This document shows, piece after piece, positions 23,870-32,700 of a stretch of 64,000 nucleotides of DNA; the stretch's first letter is position 1; each line of letters starts with the position of its first letter. Both the position numbers and the translations under genes were made by a program. This DNA is from Paenibacillus_T sp033239625 (GTDB lineage: Bacteria > Bacillota > Bacilli > Paenibacillales > Paenibacillaceae). The DNA is taken from positions 124,001 to 188,000 of the forward strand of contig NZ_BTCK01000004.1 in the NCBI RefSeq assembly GCF_033239625.1. Reading direction: 5' to 3'. The notes under the pieces were generated by a model, which worked only from the letters and a program-made list of their open reading frames with translations, ran no database searches and had not been told where the DNA came from.

Positions 23870-25053
23870 TGCTTCTCCTCCTTTGCGATCCAAGCATGCT
23901 CATCTACTCTCAGCGCTTGCAGCTCTAGACCGGCCATGATGAATGGCGATACCGCCTTCGGATCGTTGTCGCCAACGGCCTCCGCAACATAATATTCGAA
24001 CGAGCCGTCACGATAAGGTACGCCGCCGAGTCCAGCCACTCGATTGCATCTGGTCAGATGGACCCTCCCTGACTCGTCTTCTACAACCAAATGTCGCAGC
24101 AGTCCTTCGTAGGCGCGGATGGCTGCCCCTTGGGCACGATCGGTCAGGAAGCCAAGTCTCCTGCCCTTCGATAATGCATAGGCGAACATGGCTGTACCGG
24201 ATGCTTCGTCATAATTTCCTTTTCGCCCGGCTTCATCCGCCACTTGCGGCCAGATTCCGCTCTTCTCTCCCTGCACTTCGGCAAGCGCTTGCATGATCCG
24301 TTCGAACAGGCCTGCCAACCTTCCTCTTCTTGGGTGCGTAACAGGCAGCAGCGCAAGGACATCGACTAGCGCCATCATGTACCAGCCCATCGCCCGACTC
24401 CAGACATGGGGGGATCGCCCCGTTGCCGGATCTGCCCAGCGCTGCTCCGATGCAGCATCCCAACCATGCACAAGAAGTCCCGTGCTAGGCAGTCTTGTCT
24501 TCGCCTCCATCAGTTCCAATTGGTATGCGGCTTCGTCGAACCAAGCTTGATCCCCGCTCCAAGCCGCATATTGAGCCATGAACGGCGACGCCATATACAA
24601 GCCATCCAGCCACATTTGGAACGGATAAATCTTTTTGTGCCAGAATCCGCCTTCGTCCGTTCTCGGATGGCTGCGCAGTTGGTTCATAAGCCGTTCAATC
24701 GCCGTCTCGTACCTCTTGTCTCCCGTGCGCTCTGCCATTAGGAACAGCAGCTTGCCCTGGTTGATCTGGTCTAAGTTATAATCCTCGAGACGGTAACCGA
24801 CAATGCCGCCGTCTTCGGTCACGAACCGTTCCATGAAACTGCGGATGTATTCAAAATAACGTTCATCGCCCGAAGTACGGTAACAGCCTTCCATTGCTTT
24901 CAAGAAGCATCCGTTCTCATAATGCCATCGGTCTGGCAGTGATTCGCCGCCGATCTCAGCAGATCCAGCCGCATATCTCTCCATGAATTGGTTCGCCCAG
25001 CGGAATGGGTCACCTAATCGCATCACATCTACCGCATCCACTTGCTTCTCCAC
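23866..25053 (-). CDS. GH105 unsaturated rhamnogalacturonyl hydrolase (YteR/YesR-like)
   Basis: The real start is GTG at 25053 with GAGGGGGG 7 bases upstream; a reading continuing to 25272 only shadows the permease gene and is rejected. The 395-residue alpha/alpha-barrel protein has YENGCFLKAMEGCY, IYPFQMWLDGLYMASPF with the catalytic Asp near residue 149, HVWSRAMGWYMMALVDVL and EASGTAMFAYALSKG. The enzyme hydrates and removes the unsaturated galacturonate left at the non-reducing end by pectin lyases. It follows the permease LplC-like gene by 14 bases and overlaps the GH43 gene by 4. It links the extracellular lyases to KduI/KduD. Confidence 0.95.
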   Translation of the reverse strand: MEKQVDAVDVMRLGDPFRWANQFMERYAAGSAEIGGESLPDRWHYENGCFLKAMEGCYRTSGDERYFEYIRSFMERFVTEDGGIVGYRLEDYNLDQINQGKLLFLMAERTGDKRYETAIERLMNQLRSHPRTDEGGFWHKKIYPFQMWLDGLYMASPFMAQYAAWSGDQAWFDEAAYQLELMEAKTRLPSTGLLVHGWDAASEQRWADPATGRSPHVWSRAMGWYMMALVDVLALLPVTHPRRGRLAGLFERIMQALAEVQGEKSGIWPQVADEAGRKGNYDEASGTAMFAYALSKGRRLGFLTDRAQGAAIRAYEGLLRHLVVEDESGRVHLTRCNRVAGLGGVPYRDGSFEYYVAEAVGDNDPKAVSPFIMAGLELQALRVDEHAWIAKEEKH

Positions 25054-25067
25054 GTTACCGCCCCCCC

Positions 25068-25940
25068 TCACCCTTTGACCGAGCCTAACATGACGCCTTT
25101 GGCAAAATGCTTCTGCAAGAACGGATATACGATCAGAATCGGCAGCGTCGCAAATACGATGACCGCCATTCGAATCGTGAGCGGTTGGATTTCCGCATCG
25201 TCCATGCTTGTATCGCCGATCCGGCTCTGCGCCAGTATGACGATTTCTCGAAGCAGCACTTGAATCGGCCATTTGGTATTGTCGTTAATGTACAGAATCG
25301 CATTGAAGAATTGGTTCCAATGAGCGACAGCGTAGAACAACGAGAACGTCGCCATCGCAGGCATGGACAGCGGCAGCACGATACGGAACAATACGCCGAC
25401 GTCATTGCAGCCATCGATTTTGGCCGAATCCTCCAGCCCGTCCGGAATCTGCTGGAAGAAATTTTTGAGCACGATGAGATTGAACGCACTGATCGCGCTC
25501 GGAATCATGAGCGACCACAACGTATTCGTCAGATGAAGCTCCTTGACGACGAAGTATGTCGGGATGAGTCCCCCGCTGAATAACATCGTGAACAGGACGC
25601 CGAGCAGAATCGGCCCTCTGCCCCGCAGCGTCTGCTTGGCAAGCGGATAGGCCATGAGCGACGTCATCAACAGATTAATGAACGTACCGACCACCGTGAT
25701 GTAGATGGAAACAAGCATGCTCCTCCACAAGGTGTTCGTTGAGAAGATGTATTCGTAAGCGGAGAGCGACCACTGCTTCGGGAACAAGATGATCCCTCCT
25801 TTCACGACCTCCTGCGGGCTCGTGAACGATACGGCCAACACATATACGAATGGGAGTACGCATAACAGCGCGATGATAAAGAGCAAAGAATAGTTGATCC
25901 AATCAAATAGTCGGTTTCCCCACGTTTTGTCATATTTCAT
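25068..25940 (-). CDS. ABC transporter permease, LplC/MalG type
   Basis: The ATG at 25940 follows AGAGGTG. The 290-residue protein has six predicted membrane segments (for example YSLLFIIALLCVLPFVYVLAV and VSIYITVVGTFINLLMTSLMA). The EAA loop reads DGLEDSAKIDGCNDVGVLFRIVLPLS, where the shared ATPase docks. The C-terminus HFAKGVMLGSVKG is typical of the carbohydrate uptake group 1 permeases. It pairs with the permease just upstream. No ATPase gene is nearby, as is normal for this group, which uses a common MsmX-type ATPase. Confidence 0.95.
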   Translation of the reverse strand: MKYDKTWGNRLFDWINYSLLFIIALLCVLPFVYVLAVSFTSPQEVVKGGIILFPKQWSLSAYEYIFSTNTLWRSMLVSIYITVVGTFINLLMTSLMAYPLAKQTLRGRGPILLGVLFTMLFSGGLIPTYFVVKELHLTNTLWSLMIPSAISAFNLIVLKNFFQQIPDGLEDSAKIDGCNDVGVLFRIVLPLSMPAMATFSLFYAVAHWNQFFNAILYINDNTKWPIQVLLREIVILAQSRIGDTSMDDAEIQPLTIRMAVIVFATLPILIVYPFLQKHFAKGVMLGSVKG

Positions 25941-25971
25941 GCGAACACCTCTTTCTTCGTACGCTGCGGCA

Positions 25972-26949
25972 TCAGTAGACGCCCTCCTGTCCGAATCGCT
26001 TCGCCAGCCAATTGGCGCCGAGCACCAGCGCAAGACCGACGATCGACTTGAACAACCCGACTGCGGCGCTGTAGCCGTATTGCATCTGGGTCAAGCCCTT
26101 CACGTAAACATACGTATCGAACACATCGCCCACGTCCCGATTCGTCGGCGCCAACATCAAGAAGATGTGCTCGAAGCCGGAATCAAGAAAATTGCCAAGC
26201 CGCAGGATGAGCAAAATAATGATCGTGCTTCGAATGCCGGGCAGCGTAATATGCCACATCTGACGCCATCGCCCGGCGCCGTCGATACGAGAAGCCTCAT
26301 ACAGCTGCATGTCGACGCCAGCAAGCGCCGCCAGGAAAATAATCGTTCCCCATCCGACTTCCTTCCAGATCGATTGCGATACGATCATCGTACGGAACCA
26401 ATCGGGATCGAGCAGAAAGGCGATTTTGTCTCCTGTAATCCGATAGATCAGTTCGTTGAGCACTCCGTTCTCTGTCGTAAGCAGCATATAAAAGATGCCA
26501 ACGACTACGACCCAGGACACAAAATGCGGGATATAGACGAGCGTCTGGACGAACCGTTTGAAACGTTCCCTTCTGACTTCGTTAAGCATCAACGCAAGAA
26601 CGATCGGCAGCGGGAAGAAGAAGACGATATTGTAAACTGCCAATAGGATCGTGTTGCGGAACAAGCGCAGAAACTGCGGTTCGGAGAAAAAGCGATCGAA
26701 ATGTTTAAGTCCGACCCATTCGCTTCCCCAAATGCCCAGATGCGGCTTGTAATCTTGAAAAGCCATCAATATGCCGTACATTGGCACGTACTTGAATACG
26801 ATGAAATAAATAATGCCGGGCAGCAGCATCGCATAGAGCCACTTGTCTCTCAGCACGCTCCTAAGCAGCCCGCCCTCCCTGCTTCTGCCGCGAACGGACG
26901 ATGCAGCCTCCGTCTTCGCCGCAGCTGAATGTGCCAGCTTCACCTTCAT
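25972..26949 (-). CDS. ABC transporter permease, LplB/MalF type
   Basis: The ATG at 26949 follows GAGGAGGG with 7 bases of spacing. The 325-residue protein has six membrane segments beginning LYAMLLPGIIYFIVFKYVPM and an EAA loop EASRIDGAGRWRQMWHITLPGI. The C-terminus NWLAKRFGQEGVY is a usual LplB ending. It is the first gene of the eight-gene pectin operon and forms a heterodimeric channel with the LplC-like protein 31 bases downstream. A likely vegetative promoter sits 54-82 bases upstream. Confidence 0.95.
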   Translation of the reverse strand: MKVKLAHSAAAKTEAASSVRGRSREGGLLRSVLRDKWLYAMLLPGIIYFIVFKYVPMYGILMAFQDYKPHLGIWGSEWVGLKHFDRFFSEPQFLRLFRNTILLAVYNIVFFFPLPIVLALMLNEVRRERFKRFVQTLVYIPHFVSWVVVVGIFYMLLTTENGVLNELIYRITGDKIAFLLDPDWFRTMIVSQSIWKEVGWGTIIFLAALAGVDMQLYEASRIDGAGRWRQMWHITLPGIRSTIIILLILRLGNFLDSGFEHIFLMLAPTNRDVGDVFDTYVYVKGLTQMQYGYSAAVGLFKSIVGLALVLGANWLAKRFGQEGVY

Positions 26950-27002
26950 AACGATTCCCTCCTCTGTCATGGCCTCATTATGCTGCCGAACGCGCGATAC
27001 CG

Positions 27003-27031
27003 GCTATAATCGTTTCATAACTTTCTCGCAA
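27003..27031 (-). promoter_or_regulatory. Likely sigma-A promoter of the pectin operon
   Basis: On the minus strand TTGCGA (27026-27031) and TATAGC (27003-27008) are separated by 17 bases, and the -10 lies 54 bases before the first permease start. Both boxes deviate from the consensus at one or two bases, which suits a regulated promoter. Confidence 0.4.
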
Positions 27032-27128
27032 TAGGCTTCATAAAGCGCATAACCGCGCGGAACTCCATAAATTCGATAGCTTGCAGATAACGTGAATGTG
27101 CCGCCCGAAACCTGCCGGACTGCATAAC

Positions 27129-27166
27129 AAAAAACGCCTCGCGCCGCTTCAGCGGCACGAGACGTT
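27129..27166 (-). terminator. Terminator of the AraC regulator gene
   Basis: On the minus strand AACGTCTCGTGCCGCT pairs with AGCGGCGCGAGGCGTT, with two mismatches, followed by TTTTTTG. It lies 9 bases past the stop of the AraC gene. Confidence 0.85.
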
Positions 27167-27174
27167 CGTTTCGA

Positions 27175-29505
27175 TTATGATTGCGAAGCCGCTCGGTTCG
27201 CCACATCGAGCAGCTCGCGGTATTGGCCAGGCGTCATCTCATACTTTTTCTTGAACGTACGGATAAACGCGCTATTATTCTTGTACTGCAGCTTCTCGCC
27301 GATCTCGGCTATCTTAAGCGACGTACTCTCTAGCAGCTTCTTCGCGGCTGTCATCCGGTAATCGGCCAAATAATCGCTGAACGGCACGCCCACCTCCCGT
27401 TTGAACACACGGCTCACATAGACAGGATGGAAGTTGAGCTCCGTCGCGAGCATTTCCAACGAGATGTCTTGATCATACCTTGTATGAATCATCTCCACGA
27501 GCTTCTCCGCCATACTGATATAGTGGGAATCCGTTCGTTCCGAATGCAATCTTGCAATCGGAGCGAATAGGCGAGTCTGATACCAGATGACGATCTCTTC
27601 CTTAGTCTGCAGCTTATAGAACCGTTCGATAGCTCCCTCGCTCATTAACACCTGCTTCACGGATATTCCCTGGTCCTGTACGATGTGGAGAATCCGAGAT
27701 AACAACTGCATGAGCAGAATGCGATGCTCCTGCGCATAGCTTTCCTTCTGGAGTATGATTGCCAGATAAGCATGGAATCGTTCCATCGCTTTGTCTAGAT
27801 CGCCTTCCTTGAGCGCTTGCGCCATCGCGTCCTCGAGCGGACGGAGATGGGAATAAACCGTCGTTCCTCCGCTTCGATCCGCCCTGACATCCTCATAGTG
27901 GATAATGATGTCCGAGCCTAAACTGATCCTGTTGTTCAGCGCAGCCAGCGACTCCCCGTACGCTTCCAGCGTCCCCGCAAGCTCATCGAACGGCCTCGAT
28001 ATGCCAATGCTCACCTTCAGCTGCAAATATTGCTCTACGGAGCACTTGATTCTCTCAGCCGTATGGTACAATCGCGCCTTGTTCTGCTCTTCATCCTCCG
28101 CATCAAGCGTAATGAGCGTCGTCTGCGTCTGCTCAAGCGTTATCGGGCTGAATCGTTCGCTCTCCGGCACCAGCTCGCCTACCATATTGTTAATCGCGAA
28201 TAACAGAAGCTCGCGGTCTCTTTCTTGATAACGCGTGTCCAGCAGCGTATCGATCTGCAAGGTTAGAACCGCCAGCTTCCGCCAATCGGTTGGGAAACCG
28301 TACATGCGCCAACGATCGTGATTAGCTAGCTCCGCATGCTGCCCGGCGAACAGCTTCAGTACGAAGAACTGTTTCAGTTGGCCCGCCTGTCCCTCCATTT
28401 GCTTCTCCAGCTTCGTCCGCGTTACGGCCATCGAATGTAAGCTGTCCCGAATATAGGCGAGCTCATCCACAGCTGCGCCGCCGCCTGCACCGCTAGACGT
28501 AGGCACCATGCTCTTCGTGTAATGGAGCAGGCTTCGGATCGGACGATACATTCGCCAGCTTCCGAAGAAGGCAGTTGCAAACACGACAATCAATATGAGC
28601 GAACAAGCAGCAATGGTTAACATTGCAATCTTCCTCGGTTGTTCGCGCAGTTCGCCGACCGACACGATCGACATATAGGTCCAGCCATTATAAGACGAGG
28701 AACGGTACTGCACCGCTAGTCCGTCCGCCGTCTGGAACATGCCGCTTCGCTCGCCTGACGCCTTCATTGCCGCGATCTTATTGCGAATTCCGGCATCGAT
28801 CGGCCTATCTTGAGTCGCGCCGATGAACGATTCGCCCTGCTTATCGAGAATGTAATGGTTACCTAGATGATTGTGTGGTGCAAGCGCACCTTTCAACTCT
28901 GCGGCTGAGATTCGGACGACGAGCAAACCTTTACGGTCGGATGCTCTGGGCAGCAGCGGTATTTTGTATACGAGGTCGATCGACTGCACCGGCTTCGCCG
29001 CCGCAACTTCATCAACTGAGCTCTCATCGAGTGCCACAGACGTCATGACATTCGTACTCCATGACAGTGCGGCGTCTTGCTTGGCGTAATTCGTAAACCG
29101 CTGGTGCTCCGATAGCGATGAGAACGGTTTCAATACACCGAAGTCGACAGACCAGTCGTGGTTCAAATCGATCAAATAGGCTTGCTGGATCAGCGCGTCG
29201 GTCTGCATGTTCGATAGTTCCGTCATCAGCTTGCGCACTAGGACGAAATCCTCACCGCTAAGCGTCTGCAAGAGCGCTGTCTTCACCAATTGGCTGTTCA
29301 CAAGCTGCGTCGCCGATCGTTCGAGCGATTCCAACGTCTGTTCGACCCTCATTTGCGTTTGAGTGAGCAGCTGCATGTTGCCTTCGTTCACTTTCTTCTC
29401 GATATCTCTCGATGAGATGTAGTAGGAAGCGAAACCGACGAACACGGTTGGGAGCGCCCCAAGAAATAGACTGAACACGAGTAAGCGAACCAAGTACTTG
29501 TTCAT
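27175..29505 (-). CDS. Membrane-anchored AraC-family regulator (YesS/YtdP-like)
   Basis: The ATG at 29505 follows AGGAGG; the product is 776 residues. Membrane segments at about residues 4-26 (LVRLLVFSLFLGALPTVFVG) and 300-325 (IAMLTIAACSLILIVVFATA) flank a roughly 270-residue extracellular sensor region of the Cache type. A cytoplasmic part with a GGDEF-like degenerate region follows, then a C-terminal AraC helix-turn-helix (residues about 675-768: LEMLATELNFHPVYVSRVFKREVG and AEIGEKLQYKNNSAFIRTFKKKYEMTPGQYR). Such proteins sense an outside ligand and activate an adjacent sugar operon. It is directly upstream of the pectin operon on the same strand, with its own terminator, so it probably controls that operon. 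Confidence 0.93.
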   Translation of the reverse strand: MNKYLVRLLVFSLFLGALPTVFVGFASYYISSRDIEKKVNEGNMQLLTQTQMRVEQTLESLERSATQLVNSQLVKTALLQTLSGEDFVLVRKLMTELSNMQTDALIQQAYLIDLNHDWSVDFGVLKPFSSLSEHQRFTNYAKQDAALSWSTNVMTSVALDESSVDEVAAAKPVQSIDLVYKIPLLPRASDRKGLLVVRISAAELKGALAPHNHLGNHYILDKQGESFIGATQDRPIDAGIRNKIAAMKASGERSGMFQTADGLAVQYRSSSYNGWTYMSIVSVGELREQPRKIAMLTIAACSLILIVVFATAFFGSWRMYRPIRSLLHYTKSMVPTSSGAGGGAAVDELAYIRDSLHSMAVTRTKLEKQMEGQAGQLKQFFVLKLFAGQHAELANHDRWRMYGFPTDWRKLAVLTLQIDTLLDTRYQERDRELLLFAINNMVGELVPESERFSPITLEQTQTTLITLDAEDEEQNKARLYHTAERIKCSVEQYLQLKVSIGISRPFDELAGTLEAYGESLAALNNRISLGSDIIIHYEDVRADRSGGTTVYSHLRPLEDAMAQALKEGDLDKAMERFHAYLAIILQKESYAQEHRILLMQLLSRILHIVQDQGISVKQVLMSEGAIERFYKLQTKEEIVIWYQTRLFAPIARLHSERTDSHYISMAEKLVEMIHTRYDQDISLEMLATELNFHPVYVSRVFKREVGVPFSDYLADYRMTAAKKLLESTSLKIAEIGEKLQYKNNSAFIRTFKKKYEMTPGQYRELLDVANRAASQS

Positions 29506-29734
29506 GACATACGACCTCCTTCCGGCTGTAGCGGCGGCATTATCGTCCAAACCAATCCAGTCATGCCGCCTTCTATGTAAGGCAAAGCGATCCGAACCGT
29601 TCACGCGATAAGCGCGGAACAGCCCGGATCGTGCCGAACTTCACTTATAACCCACTCACGAGTCTATCCTATCAGACAGATTCGATTCGCAGCATCGTAC
29701 GATAGTCCTTAACTGTTTATCCATTATACGGCAG

Positions 29735-32700
29735 TCACTTGTCCACAACAATACGAATGGAGGCGGTCGACTTGTTGCCGGCGCGGTCCGTTACCGTGTA
29801 GACGATCGTGTAGACCGCCCCATTCTTACCCGATTTCGCGGCGCGAAGCATAAAGTCGAAATCATTCGTACCGATCTGCGCACCTTCAATATCGCTCTTG
29901 TTGCGCTGCCCGTCCCCATCGTCCAGGCTGCTCGTAATCGACGTCAGAACAACGGATTCGATCCCCGAGCCATCATCTGCCGCATCGATAGACAGATGAA
30001 TCGGTACCATCTTGCCGTTCGCTGGCCAGATGTTGGACGGATTCGCTTCCAATCGCACGGTCGGCGCTATGCGGTCCGACGAGAATTGCACGGCTACGAC
30101 ACGCTTGCTTCCATCCGCAGCCAGTACTTGAATCTCTGCTCTGCCATTCGGGCTATCCGCTTGTTGAATCGTAACGACAGCGGAGCTGGCGAGCGCATTC
30201 GCATCGATAACCGGAGCCGTCGCAGCTTGCGGATCAAGCTCAATCTCGTAAGTGTTCAATTCCGTCGAGAAACCATTAATGAGCATGCCATCTGCCGTAA
30301 TCGCACGGAGCGCAGTGCTGCTGTTGATCCAAGCGGAACGATCGACCGGGTTCCAGCCGTCCGCTCCACCAAGAAGCAGCTCTGGCGTGTAAGAAGCCGC
30401 TTCGGAGGTTGTAAGCTGTTTCGACCATGCATAACGCCCGACTGCATCCGATCCTGGTCCGTAGCTGCCATACTCCTCGTAACGAGCCGTCTTCTCGTTC
30501 GCGGCATTGCCCCAATTGTCCCAGCCAACCGTCTTGATATGATCGCCCATGTAGCTGTTTACATAAGCGACATGCGCGTTAGGACGCCATGGACGTCCGA
30601 GTGCCACCATACCGGTCAAGCCTGGTTCTGAGGTCAGCCGGCTGTTCAGGAATACATAACCAACGCTTCCCTCTGGCGTCGAAGCTGCCGTTACGTAGCC
30701 GCCGCCAAGACTGTGCAGCTCGCAGCGTTCGAATACGACGGATGCGCCGCCGAAGATGAAATCGACCGTACCTTCAATATAGCTGTCGACAAAATACTGC
30801 CGTCCCCCGTTAGCATAAAAGGTGTCCTGATGGCCTCTGAGCGCGACATTGCGGAACGTCATCCGATCTCCGCTCGCATACAGAGCCACCGCTTGACCAG
30901 CCGAGATGCCCGCGTCATTCTGGATGGTCAGGTTCTCCGCGCCGAAGCCGTTCGCCAATACTTTAAAGCTGTAGCTGCCGGACGTTCCCAGCTCTTTGCC
31001 GTTCGCGTCCAGCGTCTTCGCGCTGTCGCCATAGACGAGCACGGTTCCGTCACGGCTCTCGCCGATCAGATGAACATTCGTCTTGGATGAATCGAGGAGC
31101 AGCTTCTCGCGATAAACGCCGTCTCTGATCGATATCACGATCGGGGATTCGCTGCCGGCAGGCACAGCATCGATCGCAGCTTGAATCGTTGTGAAATCGC
31201 CGCTGCCATCCTTCGCAACAGTCAAGACACGGGCTGGCGTCTCAGCCGCCGTCCGGCTCGATGCCCCCTCACCGCTTCCGTTCACAGCAGCCACTAGATA
31301 GTAATAACGCTTGCCATTCGTCAAGCCTTCATCCGTGTACCTGGCTTCCGCAAGATTGGAAGCTATCGTCTCGAACGGGCCTTCCGCTTCCGAACTTCTA
31401 CGAACCGTATAAGTGACGGCCATATCGCTAGACTGCCACCTCAGCGCGACGGCTCCGTCTCTTGGCTCAGCGTTCAGTCCTTCTGGAGCTGCCGGGGTTC
31501 CGTCTGAGACATTCGGTCTGACCGAAACAACGGAGGATGCAAGACCGGCCATGCCGCCGCCCATCGCTCGGACTTGATATCGATAGACGAAGCCAGCGTG
31601 CACGCTGGTGTCCTCATAGGAAGCTGCTCCGTCCGTCACAATGTGTACGTCATCCAGCGGACCGCCTGCGCCATTATCTCTCAGTATCTCATAGCTGTCC
31701 GCGCCTGCAACTGGTTCCCACTGCAAGTGGACCGCCTTGTTCGAAGCGGCAGCTGTCACGATCGGCGCGGCAAGCTGCGCAGCCGGACTTGCCTTGATCG
31801 GTTCGGAATCGATCCCTTCCCCTGCAAGGCCGGTTGCCGATACAACGTAGTAGTAGTCCGTGCCGTCGGTTAGGCCGCCATCCCTGTAAGATGTTGTGTC
31901 TAGACTCGATGCAAGAACAGTGAACGGACCTTCAGGAGCTGCCGCGCGTTTCACCGTGTACGACTGGGCACCCGCAACCGGCTGCCATGACAAGTCAATC
32001 TGCGTATGTCTCGCAGCTGCTGATAGACCCGCAGGCGCTTCCGGTTTCACTGCATCCGCAGATGGCGTCGCTGTTGCGATGTTGGAGTCGCCGCTCTCGC
32101 CGCTTGCGCCGGATGCCGTCACGACATAGTAATACGGTGTTCCATTCGTCAGCCCCCCGTCAGTATAAGAAGTCTCGGTTAATTCAGCTGCAACAGGCTC
32201 GAATGGTCCATCAGCCGCTGTTGAACGTTTGACCGTATAGCTGGCAGCGCCATCGGCCGCAGCCCAAGTTAAGCCGATTCGGCCATCGCCCGGTATCGCC
32301 TGCAGTCCGCTCGGCGATTGCACGGGCTCGACATAGACGTGGATATTGTCGTAGTAAATAGTCCCTTTGCCCGTACCTGGCGTCTTCGCCAACAATCGGC
32401 CGATGCCGACTTCCTTCATATCCGCCTGCAAATCGATGTCGTCGGCGACAAGCGCATTGTCGATGTAGATGTCTGCTTTGCCTGTCGCAGCGTTCGCCGT
32501 AACCTTGATGCGGTACCAACGATCGCCTGCCGGCGCGTCCGTCAGTTTATAATCGGCACCATTCTTCTTGTACACGAAGGTGTAGTTCGCTTCGGCGGCA
32601 GGCTGGGTCGGCTTCCGAATCTCGATAGACAGCGGCGTCTTGCTGCCCGCTTCATCCTGCAGTTGAAGCGCAACCGCCGTTCCCGGCCAAGAAGATGCAT

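Noticed and set aside
25054..25272. N-terminal extension of the GH105 protein
   Set aside because: The extra 73 codons read through the permease gene in another frame, while the GTG at 25053 has a good site and gives a normal-length GH105.
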